This document shows positions 1-6,526 of a DNA stretch of 7,199 nt, piece after piece. The stretch is from Candidatus Nitrosocosmicus sp. (lineage in GTDB: Archaea > Thermoproteota > Nitrososphaeria > Nitrososphaerales > Nitrososphaeraceae), in assembly GCA_030452275.1 (NCBI GenBank), contig JAKDMR010000099.1, forward strand, positions 1 to 7,199, in the 5' to 3' direction. The notes below the pieces were generated by a model. The model was not told the origin of the DNA and did not search any database. It saw only the letters and a program-made list of their open reading frames with translations. Numbering within the stretch: position 1 is the stretch's first letter; every line of letters starts with the position of its first letter. The position numbers and the translations under genes are program-made.

Positions 1-53
1 TGGAAAGAAGTTAGCTAAATATTTTGGGAAATAGATGAATCATGCAACAAGAC

Positions 54-73
54 ATAAGAAAGATATTTCTTAT
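54..73. repeat. Short perfect hairpin downstream of patatin gene
   Basis: ATAAGAAA and TTTCTTAT form perfect 8-bp arms around a 4-base loop (GATA). The hairpin lies about 67 bases past the stop codon of the minus-strand patatin gene, so it could help end or stabilise that transcript. The arms are AT-rich and no strong U-tract follows on the minus strand, so terminator function is only a guess and chance is possible. Confidence 0.25.
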
Positions 74-139
74 TGGGTGCCGTGATGAAATGAGGGATTT
101 GAGATAAAATTTTTTGTGCTTGAGAGATAGAATTGAGTG

Positions 140-1375
140 TCAAGGTCTTTGTTTAATTTTTGTTCTATGTGACTCTATAACCTTATAGGCTTTTTCTTCA
201 CCTTCTTTGATTGACCCAAAGATCGTTTTTGGAGAGAAATCTGCGTTTTCATAAATATGTGGAAATTCCTCATCTCTGGATATATAAAATATTTCCTTTA
301 TTTGGGCGCCATGATCCTGGCGGTACTTTTTGTATTTTCTGTTAATCTTCTTGACAACCTTATCTTCTAATTGAATTCTGTCTTTGTTATTGTTGACAAT
401 TTGATATAGGTCTTCGATGAAATCAAGATACCTAGTTATTATTTCAGACATTTTTATACTGTGTTCCGTCTTATCGGAAAAAATTATATCTCTTGCTCTA
501 TGATGTACTTCTCCAAGGTTACCTGGAAGATGATTGATCTTTTTAGGATAATTTTCAACCAAAAATATTTTCTTGTTCTTTATTGGAGATGCGTCTAACA
601 CCTCCCTCAAAGGAGTGTTACTTAATAGCCCGCCATCCCAAGCATAAACTCCTTTCTCAACTTCTACATATGGAAAATTATACAATGGATAAGCAGAGGT
701 GGCTAAAATATGCTTAGGTTTGATTTGCATGTGATGACTATCAAATACTAGAGGTCTAGCATTCACCACGTTTACTGCAGTAAGAATTACTCTTGTTTTA
801 TTATTTGAATGAGGATTTAACTTTTCATAGTCTACGTATTTTTCGAGAATCCTTATAAGAGGTCTATGATCGTAAATATAGGTCCATTTTGCAGGATTAA
901 ATATTCCTGAATCGAGTGGTTCATCATATACTAACCACCTAGGCATGAAAAATTTTGAATTTCCAAAGACAGCGGAACTACTAAAGGATTGTATTTGATC
1001 ATATTTTACTTTTTGTTGGTGTTTTTGCGTTTGTAAATCAGACATGGTATCCGTTAAGGGAAGTGGAAGAAGGAGATTTTTGTAAAACTTTTCTATATAT
1101 TCGAGATTTCTTTCATTAAAATCCTTAATGGGTATAAAGCCCTCAGATAACTCTATCCAAAATTCTTCCAGTTTTTGCGCAGCGTTATCCTCGTCCTTTG
1201 AACCCGCAATAATAGCAGCGTTTATCCCACCAATCGATGTGCCTGCTATTATATCCATGATAAATCCTTGTTTGACAATGCTCTTGTAGACCCCGCAACC
1301 AAAGGCACCAAGGGATCCTCCACCTTGGAGAATTAGGACCTTTTCGATGTCTTTATCTTTTTCTTCATTTAACAA
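140..1375 (-). CDS. Patatin-like phospholipase with DUF3734-like C-terminal region
   Basis: A predicted serine lipid acyl hydrolase of 411 residues using the Ser-Asp dyad of the patatin family. The glycine-rich oxyanion loop GGGSLGAF is at residues 18-25, the nucleophile elbow GTSIG at 45-49 (Ser47), and the Asp motif DGG at 247-249. The C-terminal third (about 285-400, with a HHRARDIIFSDKT block) is shared with the second patatin in this window and resembles the DUF3734 extension seen on some bacterial and archaeal patatins. There is no signal peptide, so it is probably cytosolic or membrane-peripheral. The start must be TTG at 1373-1375: an in-frame TAG lies two codons upstream, and the next ATG (residue 40) would remove the oxyanion loop. 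No Shine-Dalgarno motif is visible. Compared with its paralogue it carries about 15 extra residues near 100-135, rich in Gln and Ser. Substrate unknown. The family call is firm; the physiological role is not. Confidence 0.93.
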   Translation of the reverse strand: MLNEEKDKDIEKVLILQGGGSLGAFGCGVYKSIVKQGFIMDIIAGTSIGGINAAIIAGSKDEDNAAQKLEEFWIELSEGFIPIKDFNERNLEYIEKFYKNLLLPLPLTDTMSDLQTQKHQQKVKYDQIQSFSSSAVFGNSKFFMPRWLVYDEPLDSGIFNPAKWTYIYDHRPLIRILEKYVDYEKLNPHSNNKTRVILTAVNVVNARPLVFDSHHMQIKPKHILATSAYPLYNFPYVEVEKGVYAWDGGLLSNTPLREVLDASPIKNKKIFLVENYPKKINHLPGNLGEVHHRARDIIFSDKTEHSIKMSEIITRYLDFIEDLYQIVNNNKDRIQLEDKVVKKINRKYKKYRQDHGAQIKEIFYISRDEEFPHIYENADFSPKTIFGSIKEGEEKAYKVIESHRTKIKQRP

Positions 1376-1400
1376 ATATAACTATCATGACAATTTTGCT

Positions 1401-1484
1401 CTAAAAAACTTTGAGTTGTTTCGGAACTCTAAAGGTTTGAAATATAGTATAATTTACCTCATCATCATCAATAACAACAGCTCT
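1401..1484 (-). pseudogene. Possible response-regulator receiver-domain stub
   Basis: Reading the minus strand from 1484 gives R-AVVIDDDEVNYTIFQTF, followed by nine more residues and then a TAG at 1401-1403. The run of hydrophobic residues leading into DDDE is the first beta strand and acidic pocket of CheY-like receiver domains, which are numerous as small single-domain proteins in Nitrososphaerales. The phosphorylated Asp region, the conserved Thr/Ser and the Lys are all missing, and a TGA stands in the codon just before the match where a start would be expected. I read this as a decayed 5' end of a response-regulator gene, transcribed in the same direction as the patatin gene that begins 26 bases further on. 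The match is short (about 26 codons), so chance similarity helped by an ATC trinucleotide run is a real alternative. Confidence 0.35.
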
Positions 1485-1654
1485 TCAAGTTAACTGGTTC
1501 GTCTAGTGATCATGAAATTGTGATCCAATGATGATTCTTTTGTTTACATTTAAACATGGAATTTGCCGGTCTCTTTAGCCTCATTTGGCTGGAAACGTTA
1601 AGCAATGAGTAGAAATAATAGAATTAGGAAATCACAGGTTTTATCCAAGTTTTG

Positions 1655-1663
1655 TATAAATAC
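1655..1663 (+). promoter_or_regulatory. TATA box for leaderless small-protein gene
   Basis: TATAAATAC on the plus strand is centred about 25 bases ahead of the GTG at 1683. That is the spacing at which archaeal TBP/TFB places the transcription start, so the RNA would begin at or next to the start codon. It is the main reason to take the 106-residue reading frame seriously. Confidence 0.5.
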
Positions 1664-1682
1664 GTAAATCATTGATTAATGT

Positions 1683-2003
1683 GTGTCTTATTACAAAGAT
1701 CATCAAATAAATTTATGGATTCTTTATGATATTGCTGACTTATTCTTGGTTTTGCTATTTCTATTTTTTTCACCTCATTTTTTTAGTGATACAAATGTAT
1801 CTGCTACACTGGGTGATAAGCCTGGACTGCAAACTTCTATCATAGCTCTCGCTATCATGTTGCTGGAAAGACTTACTTGTACTGCAGATTGTTTCGCCGC
1901 ATACTTCATTAAACAAACCAGACCTTCTTCTACTTCTTCAGAAGAGGTAGCCTACAATAGGGAGGTTTGGGTAGTACTGGATAACTATAGATTACAAGAA
2001 TAA
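1683..2003 (+). CDS. Possible small membrane protein, unknown family
   Basis: A 106-residue frame that I do not recognise. Residues 11-34 form a strongly hydrophobic stretch (LWILYDIADLFLVLLFLFF), and residues 51-76 form a second, weaker one containing Glu62, Arg63, Cys66 and Cys70. The tail from 77 on is polar, with a Ser/Thr-rich run at 82-86. This would fit a two-helix membrane protein or hairpin. The start is GTG: an in-frame TAA at 1677-1679 excludes anything earlier, and the next Met (residue 59) would lose the first helix. A TATA box sits 25 bases upstream and no ribosome-binding site is seen, as expected for a leaderless message. It lies between two minus-strand genes and so is transcribed alone. 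The frame could also be accidental in AT-rich intergenic DNA; the promoter geometry tips me towards real. Confidence 0.45.
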   Translation: MSYYKDHQINLWILYDIADLFLVLLFLFFSPHFFSDTNVSATLGDKPGLQTSIIALAIMLLERLTCTADCFAAYFIKQTRPSSTSSEEVAYNREVWVVLDNYRLQE

Positions 2004-2229
2004 ATTTTTAAATGCATACGTGAAGTGACTTGATTCTTGTCGTACCACATTTACTAAAATCTAAAGTTTTGTAGGGACAAAGATTAATTGGAGCACGATA
2101 TAGCCATTCTGTGAATCAAACTTGTACTGTTACGTTGAGTCTACAATGGAATACCGACTTACACCAAGACACTTGACTTATACAACAGAGCAAATAAAAT
2201 GGACTTTTATGAAATTATATATATTGGAT

Positions 2230-2244
2230 TAGATGACTCATCTA
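2230..2244. repeat. 15-base palindrome just past the TPP-enzyme stop
   Basis: TAGATGA and TCATCTA are perfect 7-base arms around a single central C. It begins six bases beyond the final stop codon of the minus-strand acetolactate-synthase-like gene and lies downstream of a plus-strand TATA-like run (TTATATATATT, about 2213-2223). It could be a protein-binding site or part of a transcription end, but such a short palindrome can also arise by chance. The rest of the 2004-2249 gap shows only a 28-codon frame (2146-2232) with no recognisable content. Confidence 0.25.
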
Positions 2245-2249
2245 CTATC

Positions 2250-3944
2250 CTAAATTCTGAAAGCATTGGAATTTTCTAATAACTTCTCGTTTCTAGAGTA
2301 ATCAACATCTATGGCAATCACAGTAGGAACAGATTTTGAGTCTTTTGCCCTCTTCTATATTGTCTGAAATTCCAGAGTGTTATTGATTTTATACCCTTTA
2401 GCTCCAAAACTTTCAGCCAGTTTAACAAAATCTGGATTTGTAAACCTTGTAAACGCCGTTCTTCCAAATTCCATAGATTGTTTTAATGAAATCAGACCAA
2501 GATCGCTATCAACCCAGACAACAACAATTATTGGAAGTTTCAAACGGACCGCGGTTTCCAATTCCTGGACGTTCATAAGAAAACCCCCGTCGCCACACAT
2601 TGCCACTACTTTTTGTTCTGGTTTTACAAGCTGAGCTGCAATAGCGCCCGGAAGTGCAAATCCCATTGAACAAAAGCCGTTCGTAATAAGTCATGTATTT
2701 GGGACATAGGTGTTGTATACCTTTGCTATCCATAATTTATGAACTCCTACTTCAGATAGGACTATATCATTGTCAGATAAGGCGTTTCTTACGTCGATAA
2801 TTAATTTTTCAGGCTTGATTGGATATGAAGCATCCTTACTAAATTGGTCTATTCTCCACGTCACCTCTTTTTTTATTTTCTTAAATAGATCTGGAACAAC
2901 CTTTTTTCTAAATTCAATTCCTTTCAAATTCGAATTCTTGTCATTCATTTTTTCTTTTATCTTGCTTTCTAACTCAGTTAATATGGCTTCAATTGTATAT
3001 TCAATATCTGCGGCTATTTCGATAGTAGGGGGATAATACGTATCTACCTCTGCCGGAGTAAAATCAATGTGTATTATATTCTTTTTCAGATTATAGTTCC
3101 AGTTCTTAGGACTGTACTCTACAAGGTCATATCCTATTGCAATCACCAAGTCTGACTTTTTTATCGCCAAAAGAGCGTAGTCTGCCTCTTTAATCCCGAT
3201 TGTCTGTAAATGCCGCTCCGATCTATCAGAAATAACTCCCTTTGCCATGAAAGTATTTACTGAACACATTCCAGTATTTTCTACTAGTTTCCTCAGTGCG
3301 ATTGAAGCATTCTTTCTGATACACCCATTTCCAATTAGGATTATGGGAAGGCTTGAATCCTGTAGCATTTTAACTGCCTTGATTATGAGATCTCTATTTG
3401 GCCTTGCCCTGAAAGCCTCTTCAGGTTTTATTGGTTTAATACTGGATTCTTTTTTTGCGATATCTTGAGGTAATGCTAACTGTACTGCCCCACCTTTTTC
3501 TTCTAATGCTATTTTGAAAGCTCTTCGAATAATTTCAAGGATGCTACCAGCCTCTCGTATTGACCACCTCCACTTTGTTATCGGTATAAACATTGTAATG
3601 GGATCCATATTTTGATGCGACTCTTTGTGTAATTGATCTGTATCTGTTTGTCCTGTGATTGCTAGTACAGGAGATCTTTCCATGTTTGCACTGGCTACGC
3701 CTGTTGTCAGGTTAGTAGCACCAGGTCCAAGGGTAGACATGCATACTCCAACCTTATGAGTTAGCCTGCCATATACATCTGCCATAAAAGCAGCTCCTTG
3801 TTCATGTCTTGTCAGTACGAACTTTATTTTCGATGAATCAGAAATAGAAATAACTAAATCATTAGTCTCTTCACCGGGCAGACCGAAAATATACTCTACT
3901 CCTTCATCTTCCAGACATTTGATGAATAGATCTGATGCTTTCAT
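2250..3944 (-). pseudogene. Acetolactate synthase-like TPP enzyme with two internal stops
   Basis: A member of the thiamine-diphosphate enzyme family related to acetolactate synthase large subunits (pyruvate condensation to 2-acetolactate). The frame from the ATG at 3942-3944 to the TAG at 2250-2252 has 564 codons, the family's normal size, with no shift. Two codons are stops: TGA at codon 418 (2691-2693) and TAG at codon 530 (2355-2357). Family blocks flank both. The N-terminal domain has GLPGEE (21-26), the catalytic Glu48 in RHEQG, LGPGATN (72-78) and HKESHQ (106-111). Across the TGA the frame continues LITNGFCSMGFALPG. The cofactor motif GDGG is at 451-454. Beyond the TAG comes a normal tail containing VPTVIAIDVDYSRN. 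In the later part of the cofactor motif, WVDSDLG stands where many relatives have Asn-Asp/Asn-Asn and Tyr, a possible weakening. The ATG is forced by a TAA two codons earlier, and a TATA box lies about 25 bases upstream. It is either recently inactivated, read through, or affected by sequence errors; a truncated 417-residue product would lack the cofactor domain. Confidence 0.9.
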
Positions 3945-3965
3945 CCATTTTTAGTCGCAAGTTGA

Positions 3966-3973
3966 ATATATAT
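3966..3973 (-). promoter_or_regulatory. TATA box for the TPP-enzyme gene
   Basis: On the minus strand an ATATATAT run lies about 26 bases ahead of the ATG at 3944. This is the archaeal TATA spacing for a leaderless transcript. It appears intact although the gene behind it carries two internal stops. Confidence 0.5.
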
Positions 3974-4011
3974 GACTATTCTTGAGTTTTACACACAACA
4001 CAAGACATATC

Positions 4012-4020
4012 TATATTTAT
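4012..4020 (+). promoter_or_regulatory. TATA box in the divergent intergenic region
   Basis: TATATTTAT on the plus strand predicts a transcription start near 4038-4042, where an ATG (4038-4040) opens a frame of only ten codons (MKKNKSVVIG, stop TGA at 4068-4070). The transcript could be a long (about 145-base) leader of the second patatin gene, a separate small RNA, or the remains of a lost gene. The 238-base gap 3945-4182 otherwise holds only the opposing promoters. Confidence 0.35.
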
Positions 4021-4151
4021 CCAACAATCTTCATACTATGAAAAAAAATAAATCAGTAGTGATTGGATGATAGTTGGTCTGATTTTAACTCAAATAAGGT
4101 CTACCACTACTGCTGCTAGTATCAATTACCGTCTTGAACACTAGAGATCTA

Positions 4152-4159
4152 TTATTTAT
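4152..4159 (+). promoter_or_regulatory. Weak TATA-like element before second patatin gene
   Basis: TTATTTAT is centred about 27 bases ahead of the ATG at 4183, the right distance for a leaderless start, but it matches the archaeal TATA consensus less well than the box at 4012-4020. Either or both could drive the patatin gene. Confidence 0.3.
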
Positions 4160-4182
4160 GGATAGAGTTGGGATAATTATTA

Positions 4183-5382
4183 ATGAATCAAACAAATGCT
4201 GACTTTGAAACAATTCTTGTCCTTCAAGGAGGAGGTTCTCTTGGGGCTTATGAATGTGGAGTATATAAAACACTTTATAAATACGGAATAAAATTTGATA
4301 TTCTTGCTGGCTCGTCAATAGGAGCCGTTAATGCATCTATAATAACTGCTGCTCAAAACTCAAATAAAAACGCCGCTGACATTCTTGAATCATTCTGGCT
4401 AACATTGGCTGAGAACATTTCACCTTTTGAATTTAACTTTGAATTACCATTTTTATCATTCGACAAGAAAATGGCTTTATGGTCATCAATGTATTCAATG
4501 TTTTATGGAAATTCAAAAGCATTTGTTCCAAAATGGCTCAAGCCAGATTCTCGATTTTATTTTGATCCTAGTAGTTGGACTTATCTCTATGATTTAGCTC
4601 CTCTCAAAAAAACATTAAAAGACTACATTGACTTTAAGAGCCTTGGAAAAATTCAAAACAGTGAAAAAAATGGATTCAATAGCAAAACCAAGAACAAGAA
4701 CACTAAAAACAAACTAAATTGGGCTCGGCTAATAATAACGGCCACTGACATACAAAAAGGTGAACCAGTAATTTTTGACAATTTACACACAGACATTGAT
4801 GGCGATATGATATTGGCTAGTGCAGGATTTCCATTTTATGGATTGAGATGGATAATCAAGGATGAAAGGTATCTTTGGGATGGAAGTTTACTAACAAACA
4901 CTCCGATGATGGATGTTATGAGAGCTTCTCCAATAAGAAACAAAAAATTCTACATTGTAGATGTATTTCCCCGTCAGCAAAAAGAAATTCCTACCAATAT
5001 GATTGAGGTCTGGCACAGAGCACGGGACATTATATTCATGGATAAAACTGACAAGAATATTGAGATGATAAAAATAAGTGAAAAGTATTTGAATCTATTA
5101 AAGAAAATGTACGGTATCGTCAACTTTAAGAGCGCTAAAATCGATGAAGATACAAAAGATATGCTCAATGAATTGGGAAGAGAATACAATGAATTAACTC
5201 AAAAACATGGCGCTGCAATAATTGATGTAACAAGAATAGGACGAAAAGAAAGAGACTCTCACTATTTGTTTGAAGACGCAGATTTTTCAAAATACCGGAT
5301 TAAAAAACTGATTGAAGAGGGTGAGAAGGATGCTGAGAATAAAATTAGAGAAGCAGATGGTAATAAATTTCAAAATAAATAA
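4183..5382 (+). CDS. Patatin-like phospholipase, paralogue of the 140-1375 gene
   Basis: A 399-residue predicted lipid acyl hydrolase. The oxyanion loop GGGSLGAY is at residues 16-23 and the nucleophile elbow GSSIG at 43-47 (Ser45). The dyad Asp is Asp233 in DGS, where the family usually has DG followed by Gly or Ala and the paralogue has DGG. Shared blocks with the other patatin include YGNSKAFVPKWL (108-119), SWTYLYD (131-137), HRARDIIFMDKT (278-289) and a KHGA motif near 341, so the two are clearly homologous along their whole length, including the DUF3734-like tail. A Lys/Asn-rich low-complexity insert at about 156-178 is absent from the other copy and is probably a surface loop. There is no signal peptide or membrane helix. 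The ATG is forced by an in-frame TAA at 4174-4176, and no Shine-Dalgarno motif is seen. It is transcribed divergently from the TPP enzyme and is followed 134 bases later by the flavin reductase gene. Substrate unknown. Confidence 0.95.
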   Translation: MNQTNADFETILVLQGGGSLGAYECGVYKTLYKYGIKFDILAGSSIGAVNASIITAAQNSNKNAADILESFWLTLAENISPFEFNFELPFLSFDKKMALWSSMYSMFYGNSKAFVPKWLKPDSRFYFDPSSWTYLYDLAPLKKTLKDYIDFKSLGKIQNSEKNGFNSKTKNKNTKNKLNWARLIITATDIQKGEPVIFDNLHTDIDGDMILASAGFPFYGLRWIIKDERYLWDGSLLTNTPMMDVMRASPIRNKKFYIVDVFPRQQKEIPTNMIEVWHRARDIIFMDKTDKNIEMIKISEKYLNLLKKMYGIVNFKSAKIDEDTKDMLNELGREYNELTQKHGAAIIDVTRIGRKERDSHYLFEDADFSKYRIKKLIEEGEKDAENKIREADGNKFQNK

Positions 5383-5478
5383 TTGATTATCAACAAACCA
5401 TATATAGGCAGTTTCATAGATAGTTCAATAAATCACAATGATAACAAATCGTATTCTTTCCCTGTTTTGTTATAGAAC

Positions 5479-5487
5479 ATATTAATA
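5479..5487 (+). promoter_or_regulatory. TATA-like element for flavin reductase gene
   Basis: ATATTAATA is centred about 33 bases ahead of the ATG at 5517, which would give a leader of roughly eight bases. A second candidate, ATATATAG near 5399-5406, would give a leader of about 90 bases. A pyrimidine-rich stretch at about 5447-5470 between them could end transcription from the patatin gene. Together these suggest the reductase has its own promoter. Confidence 0.3.
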
Positions 5488-5516
5488 CCATCAAATAACG
5501 TGAAGTATTATTCGCA

Positions 5517-6473
5517 ATGTCTCATGTATCCGAAGGCTATGAATGGCAGATTGTCGATCGTATTAAAGAAACTCCTGATACTTACACTTATACCTTTGCT
5601 CCAGTGACTGCATCCCAGAAATTTGAATTTACCATAGGACAATTTGTAACAATAAGCACCTTGCTTAAACGACCAACAGTCACAGGTGGGTTAGAAGAGA
5701 GCATGGTTCAGCGTACTTATTCGATAGCATCGTCCCCTACTAGGGATTTGATTGAATTGACTATCAAAGGTGAGAAACCATATGGATATATTAATCCATC
5801 AACTGAAAAGGCGGATGGATTTGCTGAATATTTTTTTGAGCAAATAAATAAAGGAGATAAAGTAAACGTAAGATCGAATCCAAACAAAGATCATTTTCTG
5901 AGCCGGATTGCTGCAGGAAATGAAAAGAATATTGCTTACTGGTCTGGAGCTAATGGAGCAGAATCTGCAAGATGTTTGATTCAGTATATGGAGGATATGA
6001 AGAATATGGATGTAAATCTTACGCTCTTTTACAGCAATCCTACTCTGCATATTAAGGACGAACAAAGTGATAGATCATCTCTGAATGTAATTTATTATGA
6101 ATGGTTAATAAAAATGGCAAGAAAAATGGATAACTTTAGAGTTATTTTCACATTTACTAGAGAAAAAGAAACACCGGTCCATTCTGATCACCCAAGAGTT
6201 AGATTCAGAATTGGAAGATTCTTTAATAATCCCGATGGAACCAAGGAAAAAACCCTTTCAAGGTACTATGAAGACCTAGATAACATTGATTCAATTTTCA
6301 ATCCTATATGTGGGAGTAGTGGTTTCATAAATGGCACTGTTAGATTGCCTGATGGAAAAATAAAAAGAGGAAATGGTATAAAGCAAAATCTTGAAGAAAT
6401 TGAAGGAGTAAAACCATACAAAATTGATGTGGAGCAATATTACTTGCAACAAACTGTACCTGGTGATAAATAA
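5517..6473 (+). CDS. Ferredoxin-NADP reductase-like FAD/NAD(P) oxidoreductase
   Basis: A 318-residue protein with the two-domain layout of the ferredoxin-NADP+ reductase superfamily, which moves electrons between NAD(P)H and one-electron carriers through FAD. The FAD barrel covers about residues 8-125. It has GQF at 41-43 and the flavin-binding RTYS motif at 66-69, followed by IASSP. The nucleotide-binding domain covers about 137-318. Its first loop reads WSGANGAES (142-150), where most relatives have a GGTGxTP-type sequence, so the family's usual Pro is absent. The second landmark, Cys265-Gly266 in NPICGSSGF, is kept. The tail ends in VPGDK without the terminal aromatic residue that stacks on FAD in plant-type enzymes. 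No iron-sulphur cysteine cluster and no membrane segment are present, so it is probably soluble with a separate partner. The ATG is the first start after an in-frame TAA at 5496-5498. It is 134 bases downstream of the patatin gene, so co-transcription is uncertain. Electron partner and coenzyme preference cannot be read from the sequence. Confidence 0.9.
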   Translation: MSHVSEGYEWQIVDRIKETPDTYTYTFAPVTASQKFEFTIGQFVTISTLLKRPTVTGGLEESMVQRTYSIASSPTRDLIELTIKGEKPYGYINPSTEKADGFAEYFFEQINKGDKVNVRSNPNKDHFLSRIAAGNEKNIAYWSGANGAESARCLIQYMEDMKNMDVNLTLFYSNPTLHIKDEQSDRSSLNVIYYEWLIKMARKMDNFRVIFTFTREKETPVHSDHPRVRFRIGRFFNNPDGTKEKTLSRYYEDLDNIDSIFNPICGSSGFINGTVRLPDGKIKRGNGIKQNLEEIEGVKPYKIDVEQYYLQQTVPGDK

Positions 6474-6496
6474 CGAGTAAATCAATAGATCTCTTG

Positions 6497-6504
6497 TATA
6501 ATAT
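6497..6504 (+). promoter_or_regulatory. TATA box for small frameshifted gene
   Basis: TATAATAT is centred about 26 bases ahead of the ATG at 6527, the leaderless spacing. Its presence supports the view that 6527-6723 was once, or still is, a gene. Confidence 0.45.
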
Positions 6505-6526
6505 CCCTATTAGAAAAAATATTTCA

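Noticed and set aside
1459..1472. ATC/ATG trinucleotide run as a microsatellite
   Set aside because: It has only about four units and coincides with the Asp-Asp-Asp codons of the putative receiver-domain stub.
2146..2232. 28-codon plus-strand frame in the gap before the TPP enzyme
   Set aside because: It is short, lacks a promoter at the right distance, and shows no recognisable motif.
2355..2357. Pyrrolysine at the TAG
   Set aside because: Pyrrolysine is confined to a few groups such as methylotrophic methanogens, this enzyme family is not known to use it, and the gene also has an internal TGA and ends with TAG.
2509..2733. 74-residue minus frame spanning the TGA of the TPP enzyme
   Set aside because: It is an out-of-phase reading of the same region with Cys/Gly/Ser-rich random composition; the in-phase reading carries the family motifs.
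2355..3944. Acetolactate synthase split by a frameshift, or two separate genes
   Set aside because: The two pieces have the same phase (stop positions 336 bases apart, a multiple of three), and the codons between them translate as family sequence. The breaks are in-frame stops.
4085..4318. Minus-strand frame of 77 residues over the second patatin start
   Set aside because: It overlaps the conserved first residues of a clear plus-strand gene and has no recognisable motif; it is an antisense shadow.
140..5382. Patatins as antiviral effectors of a CBASS-like defence system
   Set aside because: No cyclic-nucleotide synthase, ubiquitin-like or TRIP13-type partner is nearby, and the DUF3734-like tail fits housekeeping-type patatins better.
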